From an uncultured Clostridia bacterium (GTDB lineage Bacteria; Bacillota_A; Clostridia; Oscillospirales; Oscillospiraceae): a DNA stretch of 5,143 bases. Each line of letters begins with the position of its first letter. Position 1 is the first letter of the stretch. Shown in pieces: positions 1 to 4,245 of this stretch. The DNA is taken from assembly GCA_947307505.1 (NCBI GenBank), contig CAMZJG010000093.1, positions 1 to 5,143 of the forward strand. The letters run 5' to 3'. The translations under genes and the position numbers were made by a program. Under the pieces are notes generated by a model. That model did not search any database. It was not told the origin of the DNA and saw only the letters and a program-made list of their open reading frames with translations.

Positions 1-716
1 GTCTCCGGACGGACGCCGATGGCGATCACCAGCACGTCGAAGTCCACCGTCTCGCCGTTCTGCATGTCGGCCTTGCGTCCCTCGAAGCGCTTCACAGTGT
101 TCCCCAGCATCAGCCGAAGGCCGTTCTTTTCCAGGTGCCGCTCCAGAATGGCGGAGGCGTCCCCGTCCAGGTTGGCGTTCATGGCGTGGGCCGCCAGGTC
201 GCAGACCGTGACGCTGCCCGCCCGGTCCCGGAGCCCCTCGGCGCATTTGAGGCCGATGAAGCCTGCGCCCACGATGAGGACCCGGGTCTCCGGTCCCACC
301 GCTGCCTCCAGGGCCAGAGTGTCCGCCAGGGTGGTGAAGAAAAAGCGCTGCTCCACGGTTTCCACCCCCTCGAAGCGGGGGGAAAAGGGGCTGCTGCCGG
401 TGCAGAGACAAAGGGCGTCGTAGCTGATGGCCTCCCCGGTGGACAGGATGACCCGGTGCCCCTCCGGGTCGACACGTTCCGCCTTCATGGCATGAAGGAC
501 CCGTACCCCCATGCGCGCATAGAAGTCCTCTCCCCGCCAGCTCATGCGGGGGATGTCGGTCTTTCCCTGGAGATAGTAGGAGATCAGAGGCCGCCCGTAA
601 TTGGATACCGGCTCTGCGGAAATGAGGGTGATCTCCCCGTCCGGATCCGCTGAGCGGATGCCCTCGATGCAGCTGACCCCGGCGATCCCGCCGCCGATGA
701 TGACATACTTCTTCAT
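1..716 (-). CDS. FAD/NAD(P)-dependent oxidoreductase, likely electron-input subunit for glutamate synthase (3' end outside window)
   Basis: The first 238 codons are visible and the frame is open to the left edge. The protein starts MKKYVIIGGGIAG, whose G8-x-G10-x-x-G13 is a Rossmann FAD-binding motif. A TGSSP segment (106-110) follows, then a second Rossmann motif, VLIVGAGFIG (146-155), for NAD(P)H, and IAIGVRPE (231-238) at the cut edge. This is the two-dinucleotide-domain pyridine nucleotide-disulfide oxidoreductase fold. The region that holds the redox cysteine in CoA-disulfide reductases reads NYGRPL (39-44) with no cysteine, so it resembles NADH:ferredoxin/rubredoxin or NirB-like flavoproteins. 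The start ATG overlaps the ferredoxin stop as ATGA, and GGAGG lies 7 nt upstream, so the two are probably translationally coupled. By inference it takes the place of GltD and passes electrons from NAD(P)H via the ferredoxin to the synthase. Family is confident; electron donor and partner are inferred from context. Confidence 0.9.
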   Translation of the reverse strand, partial: MKKYVIIGGGIAGVSCIEGIRSADPDGEITLISAEPVSNYGRPLISYYLQGKTDIPRMSWRGEDFYARMGVRVLHAMKAERVDPEGHRVILSTGEAISYDALCLCTGSSPFSPRFEGVETVEQRFFFTTLADTLALEAAVGPETRVLIVGAGFIGLKCAEGLRDRAGSVTVCDLAAHAMNANLDGDASAILERHLEKNGLRLMLGNTVKRFEGRKADMQNGETVDFDVLVIAIGVRPE

Positions 717-1156
717 GCTTCCGCCTCCTCCCGCTCCTCATATACGATGGCCCGGTTGGGGCAGCCTGCCGCGCAGGCAGGCTCTCCGCAGGCATTTTGC
801 AGGCAGAGCTCGCATTTCATGGCCGCCCCGTCCGGCCCCGGCAGCACCGCCCCGTAGGGGCAGACCAGCACACAGGTCAGGCAGCCCACGCACTTGGCGT
901 GGTCGATGCACACAGCCCCGTTTTCCCGATGCAGGGCCCCGGAGATGCAGCTCCGCAGGCACAGGGGATCCTTGCAGTGGCGGCAGGAGACCGCATAGGT
1001 GATGCTGCCGTCCCCCTCCACCCGAATCCGGGGATTGATGGGCTTTCCCTTGAGGGCCAGAGCCATGTCCTTCTCCCCGGAGTTGGCGAAGGCGCAGTTG
1101 TATTCGCACAGATGGCAGCCCAGACACCAATCTTCATTCACATAAACTCGTTTCAA
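713..1156 (-). CDS. Four-cluster [4Fe-4S] ferredoxin, HycB/DmsB-like electron-transfer subunit
   Basis: This 147-residue protein begins MKRVYVNEDWC, using a TTG start. It has four cysteine groups: C11/C14/C17/C21, C58/C61/C66/C70, C89/C92/C95/C99 followed by Pro, and C115/C118/C128/C132 followed by Pro. This sixteen-cysteine pattern is that of the HycB/DmsB/PhsB ferredoxin family, which carries four [4Fe-4S] clusters. C83 and C123 are extra cysteines. No signal peptide or membrane segment is seen, so it should be cytoplasmic. It sits between the synthase subunit and the FAD oxidoreductase and overlaps the latter by 4 nt, which suggests an electron wire between NAD(P)H oxidation and the synthase. 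The frame stays open upstream to an ATG at 1333, but those extra 59 codons lie in a palindromic spacer, are low-complexity and contain no cysteine, so I reject them. Confidence 0.9.
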   Translation of the reverse strand: MKRVYVNEDWCLGCHLCEYNCAFANSGEKDMALALKGKPINPRIRVEGDGSITYAVSCRHCKDPLCLRSCISGALHRENGAVCIDHAKCVGCLTCVLVCPYGAVLPGPDGAAMKCELCLQNACGEPACAAGCPNRAIVYEEREEAEA

Positions 1157-1348
1157 TGATGATTCACCCCTTCTTAGCCTCGCAGAGTTCGCGCCCGCAG
1201 GCGCGAAAGAGTCTGAATCATTTTTGGCGGAATTCATTTCTGCCAAAAATCCCGCTCGCGGAGCGGACGGTCGGCCCGCCAGGATCTGCGGGAAGCGAAG
1301 CGCAAGCCGACTCAACGGGAATGGCAGAGCCATTTCCGTTGAATGATC
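1157..1348. repeat. Palindrome-rich intergenic element inside the glutamate synthase operon
   Basis: This 192-bp spacer is almost entirely made of inverted repeats. They are: 1312-1325 with 1329-1342 (14 bp, one G-U, loop AGA); 1270-1275 with 1306-1311 enclosing CCGC/GCGG; 1252-1257 with 1261-1266 (loop GCG); 1220-1232 with 1238-1250 (13 bp, one G-U, loop TTCAT); 1188-1195 with 1200-1207 (loop CGCA); and 1159-1166 with 1214-1221 enclosing the previous one. A 14-base palindrome, 1341-1354, spans the upstream gene's stop codon. None of the hairpins is followed by a U-tract on either strand, so it does not look like a terminator. It could be a dispersed palindromic repeat, a MITE-like insertion, or an RNA-processing and stability element that sets the ratio of synthase to ferredoxin. 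Its copy number cannot be known from this window. Confidence 0.6.
1165..1172 (-). promoter_or_regulatory. Ribosome binding site that supports the TTG start of the ferredoxin
   Basis: On the minus strand AAGGGGTGA lies 10 nt (from GGGG) or 7 nt (from GGTGA) before TTG at 1156. No ATG or well-placed GTG occurs between this site and the first cluster cysteine codon, so TTG is the best start. The same bases take part in an 8-bp inverted repeat (1159-1166 with 1214-1221), so folding could mask the site. Confidence 0.6.
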
Positions 1349-2857
1349 TCATTCTCCGGCATGCTTGATCCCCAGGATCCGCAGTTCCGTCTCGTTCAGG
1401 CCTACGCCCCGGAGCATGAGCCGGTTGCCCCGCAGGGCCTCGATGGAGTTGATGCCCATGCCCCCCATGAGCTCCATGATCTCCCGCTTCCAGGCGGTCA
1501 TGAGGTTCACCAGGCGCTCCGTCCCCACGTCCGGGTTCAGGCGCTTCACCAGGTCCGGCCGCTGGGTGGCGATGCCCCAGTTGCATTTTCCCGTCTGGCA
1601 GGTACGGCAGAGGTGGCAGCCCAGAGCCAGCACTGCAGCGGTGGCGATATACACCGCATCCGCCCCCAGGGCTACGGCCTTCACCACATCCGCGGAGGAG
1701 CGGATGGAACCGCCCGCCACCAGGCTCACGGTATTGCGGATGCCCTCCTCCCGGAGGCGGCTGTCCACGGCGGCCAGGGCCAGCTCGATGGGGATGCCCA
1801 CGTTGTCCCGGATGCGGGTGGGGGCAGCCCCGGTACCGCCCCGGAAGCCGTCGATGGCGATGATGTCCGCCCCGGAGCGGGCGATGCCGCTGGCGATGGC
1901 GGCGATGTTGTGCACCGCGGCCACCTTCACGATCACCGGTTTCCGGTGCCCTGTGGCTTCCTTCAGCGACCACACCAGCTGCCGCAGATCCTCAATGGAA
2001 TAGATATCATGGTGGGGGGCGGGGGAAATGGCGTCGGAGCCCTCGGGGATCATGCGGGTGCGGCTCACGTCCGGCCCCACCTTGGCCCCCGGCAGATGGC
2101 CGCCGATGCCCGGCTTGGCCCCCTGGCCCATCTTGATCTCGATGGCGGCTCCCGCCTCCAGGAAGTCCTCATGCACGCCAAAGCGCCCGGAGGCCACCTG
2201 GACGATGGTGTTGGGACCGTACTGATAGAAATCCTCGTGGAGCCCGCCTTCGCCGGTGTTGTAGCAGGTGCCCAGCTCTGTGGCCGCCCGGGCCAGGGAG
2301 GCATGGGCGTTGTAGCTGATGGAACCGTAGCTCATGGCGGAGAACATCACCGGCATGCTGAGTTCCAGCTGGGGGGTAAGGTCGGTTTTCAGCTGCCCGT
2401 TCTCGTCCCGTGTGAGCTTCTCCGGCTTCTTCCCCAGGAAGACCCGGGTCTCCATGGGCTCCCGCAGGGGGTCAATGGAGGGGTTCGTCACCTGGGAGGC
2501 GTTGATCAGGAGCTTATCCCAATAGACCGGCAGGGGCTTTGGGTTTCCCATGCTGGACAGCAGCACCCCGCCGGAAGAGGCCTGCTTATAGACCTCCCGA
2601 ATGGTATCGGAATCCCAGTTGGCGTTTTCCCGCAGGCGGCATTCGGATCGCACGATCTTCAACGCCCGGGTGGGGCACAGAGAAACGCAGCGCTGGCAGT
2701 TGACGCACTTGGATTCGTCCGAGAGCATCAGATCCCGCTCCGGGTCGTACAGGTGCACCTCGTTGGCGCACTGCCGCTCGCAGACCCGGCAGCGGATGCA
2801 CCGGTCTTCCCGGCGGACGACCTCGAAATCCGGATAGAGGAAATTTACACCGCTCAT
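1349..2857 (-). CDS. gltB: Archaeal-type glutamate synthase, FMN-binding synthase subunit with N-terminal ferredoxin domain
   Basis: This 502-residue protein is the synthase centre: it should combine ammonia released from glutamine with 2-oxoglutarate and reduce the intermediate to glutamate. Residues 20-30 (C20/C23/C26/C30) and 51-61 (C51/C54/C57/C61-P) form a 2x[4Fe-4S] ferredoxin domain. The FMN-binding (beta/alpha)8 synthase domain follows, with MSYGSIS (175-181), NTGEGG (200-205), KMGQGAKPGIGGHLPG (242-257), SPAPHHDIYS (278-287), VKVAAVHN (310-317), DGFRGGTGA (336-344) and AGGSIRSSADV (381-391). C414-x5-C420-x4-C425 matches the [3Fe-4S] ligand spacing of GltB, with WGIATQ after it. No amidotransferase or GXGXG domain is fused, so this is the split form known in archaea, Thermotogales and clostridia. 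The upstream gene's stop overlaps this start as TGATG, and GGAGG lies 10 nt upstream within that gene. The start is therefore well supported. Confidence 0.96.
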   Translation of the reverse strand: MSGVNFLYPDFEVVRREDRCIRCRVCERQCANEVHLYDPERDLMLSDESKCVNCQRCVSLCPTRALKIVRSECRLRENANWDSDTIREVYKQASSGGVLLSSMGNPKPLPVYWDKLLINASQVTNPSIDPLREPMETRVFLGKKPEKLTRDENGQLKTDLTPQLELSMPVMFSAMSYGSISYNAHASLARAATELGTCYNTGEGGLHEDFYQYGPNTIVQVASGRFGVHEDFLEAGAAIEIKMGQGAKPGIGGHLPGAKVGPDVSRTRMIPEGSDAISPAPHHDIYSIEDLRQLVWSLKEATGHRKPVIVKVAAVHNIAAIASGIARSGADIIAIDGFRGGTGAAPTRIRDNVGIPIELALAAVDSRLREEGIRNTVSLVAGGSIRSSADVVKAVALGADAVYIATAAVLALGCHLCRTCQTGKCNWGIATQRPDLVKRLNPDVGTERLVNLMTAWKREIMELMGGMGINSIEALRGNRLMLRGVGLNETELRILGIKHAGE

Positions 2858-3951
2858 CAGAACTGGCCCTCCTTCACCCGCACGATCACCGGCTCCCCGC
2901 CGGCGGGGGCATAGAAGTTCTCCGCATCCGGCTCCATGGCCCGGATGGCCGCCTCCTCCGAGGCGATATAGACCCGGTCGCCCTTCTCCGCCGTTACCAT
3001 GCTCCGGAGCTTCAGCCGGTCGTTCAGGGCCATGAGGCCCCCGGTAAAGCCCAGGACGATGGAGAAGGGTCCGGTGATCAGGAGACTGGGGAACACGGTG
3101 CGCAGGTAGGTGAGCTCCCGCCGCTCCGTCTCCGGCAGTCTCTCAATGGTCTCCCAGAAGGGAGCTGCGATGACAGAAGCGGTTTCCTCCAGGGTAAGGC
3201 CCTGCTTCCGCAGCAGGTAATCCGCGATATAGGTGATGACCTCCGTGTCTGTCTGGAGGGTGCATTTGTATCCGTACATCTCCATGCAGCGGCGGTTGGC
3301 GTCGTAGGAGGAGATCTCCCCGTTGTGGACCACCGTCCAGTCCAGCAGGGCGAAGGGATGGGCCCCGCCCCACCAGCCGGGGGTGTTGGTGGGATAGCGG
3401 CCATGGGCGGTCCAGCAATAGGCCCCGTATTCCTCCAGCCGGTAAAACTCTCCCACGTCCTCCGGGAAGCCCACTGCCTTGAAGACTCCCATGTTCTTCC
3501 CGCTGGAGAAGACGTAGGCCCCGTTTATTGTGGTGTTGATGTGCATCACCACCCGGGCGATGTACTCATTCTCGTCCACCTGCATGGAGGCCAGCACGCT
3601 CCGGAGAGGGGTGACGAAATAGCGCCAGATCAGGGGCTCATCCGTAATGGCGGGGATGGTGCGGGTGGGAATGGTCTCCCCTTTCACCAACTCCAGAGCG
3701 GTTCGGATATACGCTTCGCACTCCTCCCTGGCCTTCAGGCTGTCATAAAAGAGGTGCAGGGCAAAGAGCTCCTTATACTCCGGATAGATGCCATATCCCG
3801 CAAAGCCGCCCCCCAGCCCGTTGGACCGCTCGTGCATGGGCTTCATGCTCTCGATGATCTTCTCCCCGCTCATGCGTTCCCCGCTTCTGGAGATCACCGC
3901 CGCGATGGCGCAGCCGGAGGGGTTGCGGAACTCGCCTTCTTTTTGACGCAT
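2857..3951 (-). CDS. Class II glutamine amidotransferase subunit of split glutamate synthase (GltB domain-1 type)
   Basis: This protein should hydrolyse glutamine and supply ammonia to the FMN subunit encoded next. I choose the ATG at 3951 (364 residues, MRQKEGEF). The more upstream ATG at 3960 directly abuts the GGGAG Shine-Dalgarno with no spacer, while 3951 is 9 nt away. In 3951 numbering, the conserved N-terminus is NPSGCAIAAVIS, putting the candidate nucleophile Cys at 14. GltB-like class II motifs follow: HGRYPTNT (183-190), GAHPF (196-200), VHNGEIS (208-214), QTDTE (233-237) and ASEEAAI (330-336). An insertion-like region of about 120 residues separates the Cys segment from HGRYPTNT. 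Class II enzymes need a free N-terminal Cys, so a 13-residue propeptide must be removed, or glutaminase activity is absent. It is the first gene of the leftward operon and overlaps the next by 1 nt. Confidence 0.92.
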   Translation of the reverse strand: MRQKEGEFRNPSGCAIAAVISRSGERMSGEKIIESMKPMHERSNGLGGGFAGYGIYPEYKELFALHLFYDSLKAREECEAYIRTALELVKGETIPTRTIPAITDEPLIWRYFVTPLRSVLASMQVDENEYIARVVMHINTTINGAYVFSSGKNMGVFKAVGFPEDVGEFYRLEEYGAYCWTAHGRYPTNTPGWWGGAHPFALLDWTVVHNGEISSYDANRRCMEMYGYKCTLQTDTEVITYIADYLLRKQGLTLEETASVIAAPFWETIERLPETERRELTYLRTVFPSLLITGPFSIVLGFTGGLMALNDRLKLRSMVTAEKGDRVYIASEEAAIRAMEPDAENFYAPAGGEPVIVRVKEGQF

Positions 3952-3960
3952 GGACTTCAT

Positions 3961-3965
3961 CTCCC
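3961..3965 (-). promoter_or_regulatory. Ribosome binding site of the amidotransferase gene
   Basis: GGGAG on the minus strand lies 9 nt before ATG at 3951 and touches the other in-frame ATG at 3960. The spacing decides for the inner start. It begins only three bases after the terminator U-tract, so read-through of that terminator is needed for the site to be made at all. Confidence 0.7.
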
Positions 3966-3968
3966 ATC

Positions 3969-4025
3969 AAAGAAAAAGCAAAGGCCTCCGTTTGGGCACA
4001 AAAACCCAAGCAGAGCGCCTTTGCT
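3969..4025 (-). terminator. Leader intrinsic terminator (attenuator) of the leftward glutamate synthase operon
   Basis: Reading the minus strand, AGCAAAGGC (4025-4017) pairs perfectly with GCCTTTGCT (3985-3977). After one bulged G (4016) the stem continues for 5 bp (4015-4011 with 3990-3986, one U-G). A C/A mismatch follows, then 5 bp TTGGG/CCCAA (4009-4005 with 3996-3992) and an 8-base loop. The hairpin is followed by TTTTTCTTT. It lies between the promoter and the Shine-Dalgarno and no gene ends here, so it cannot be an end-of-operon terminator. Its 5' arm contains the six-base loop of the competing hairpin at 4008-4031. Confidence 0.85.
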
Positions 4026-4031
4026 CTGCTT
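4008..4031 (-). promoter_or_regulatory. Candidate antiterminator hairpin with A1/G4 hexaloop (ANTAR-target-like), glutamate synthase leader
   Basis: On the minus strand AGCAGAGC pairs with GCTCTGCT around the six-base loop AAAGGC (4022-4017). The DNA repeat is 9 bp if the outer A-T pair is counted. From the predicted start near 4027 the RNA would still form AGAGC/GCUCU. Loop A1 and G4 are the bases conserved in RNA targets of ANTAR antiterminators such as EutV and NasR. Loop and 3' stem bases are also needed by the terminator, so the two folds exclude each other. The regulator itself is not in the window. Confidence 0.65.
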
Positions 4032-4033
4032 TT

Positions 4034-4062
4034 ACCATACTCCAACGGCTCAGACTTGTCAA
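4034..4062 (-). promoter_or_regulatory. Sigma-A-type promoter of the glutamate synthase operon
   Basis: TTGACA (4062-4057) is a perfect -35 and TATGGT (4039-4034) a 4/6 match to the -10, separated by exactly 17 bp. The predicted transcript start is about 4027. The 69 bp between this -35 and the opposing -35 at 4132 are AT-rich and show no further element I can support. Confidence 0.8.
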
Positions 4063-4131
4063 TGCTGGCTCAATGAAATTTTGACAAAAAACCGCTTCTT
4101 CGATTCCTTTCGTTTTTTTGCAAATTGACGG

Positions 4132-4160
4132 TTGACAATTCTCTCCGCTGGGAGTAATAT
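4132..4160 (+). promoter_or_regulatory. Sigma-A-type promoter of the glutamine synthetase gene
   Basis: TTGACA (4132-4137, perfect -35) and TAATAT (4155-4160, 4/6 match to the -10) are separated by exactly 17 bp. The expected start near 4167 puts the regulatory hairpin at the very 5' end of the RNA and gives an untranslated leader of roughly 79 nt. Confidence 0.85.
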
Positions 4161-4169
4161 GGCCGCGTC

Positions 4170-4187
4170 AGAGACAAGGACGTCTTT
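4170..4187 (+). promoter_or_regulatory. Candidate antiterminator hairpin with A1/G4 hexaloop (ANTAR-target-like), glutamine synthetase leader
   Basis: AGAGAC (4170-4175) pairs with GTCTTT (4182-4187), six pairs including one G-U, around the six-base loop AAGGAC (4176-4181). Loop A1 and G4 match the conserved positions of ANTAR-protein RNA targets. The loop and the CG at its 3' junction are also in the 5' arm of the overlapping terminator, so the two structures exclude each other. The stem is weaker than in the opposite leader, as expected for a fold that needs protein to hold it. Confidence 0.6.
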
Positions 4188-4222
4188 CGGGCATTGCCCG
4201 GGCGTCCTTGTTTTTTTGTTTT
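4174..4222 (+). terminator. Leader intrinsic terminator (attenuator) of glutamine synthetase
   Basis: ACAAGGACG (4174-4182) pairs perfectly with CGTCCTTGT (4203-4211). Two more pairs, a small bulge and an apical CGGGC/GCCCG stem (4188-4192 with 4196-4200, loop ATT) complete the hairpin. It is followed by seven T, a G and four T (4211-4222). It sits between the promoter and the Shine-Dalgarno of a single divergent gene, so it can only act on that gene's own transcript. This is the typical arrangement of transcription attenuation. Confidence 0.88.
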
Positions 4223-4231
4223 GCCGATCGA

Positions 4232-4239
4232 AAGGAGAG
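4232..4239 (+). promoter_or_regulatory. Ribosome binding site of glutamine synthetase
   Basis: AAGGAGAG, with its GGAG core 8 nt before ATG at 4246. It lies outside the terminator stem, so control is more likely at transcription than by masking of this site. Confidence 0.85.
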
Positions 4240-4245
4240 ATCATC

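Noticed and set aside
1220..1250. 13-bp hairpin with A-rich and T-rich ends as a bidirectional terminator
   Set aside because: The T and A runs are inside the stem and no T-tract follows it on either strand. It also lies within an operon.
1157..1333. N-terminal extension of the ferredoxin (59 extra codons in frame)
   Set aside because: The extension is encoded wholly by nested palindromes, has no conserved cysteine, and a Shine-Dalgarno stands before TTG at 1156.
1343..2914. Long plus-strand open frame (523 codons) antisense to the synthase gene
   Set aside because: It mirrors a gene full of conserved GltB motifs, is rich in Gly/His/Pro/Ala as expected from antisense GC-rich codons, and has no recognisable domain or convincing ribosome site.
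4081..4109. Second TTGACA at 4081-4086 as another glutamine synthetase promoter
   Set aside because: The hexamer 17 bp downstream is TTCCTT, which is not a credible -10. The TTGACA at 4132 has a good one.
3325..4128. Plus-strand open frame opposite the amidotransferase gene and across the leader
   Set aside because: It runs antisense to a real gene, then through the promoter and attenuator region of the leftward operon. It is a shadow frame.
4161..4245. Glutamine riboswitch (glnA RNA) or T-box in the glutamine synthetase leader
   Set aside because: The leader is only about 79 nt, nearly all used by the hexaloop and terminator. I see neither the three-way junction core of the glutamine aptamer nor a T-box sequence.
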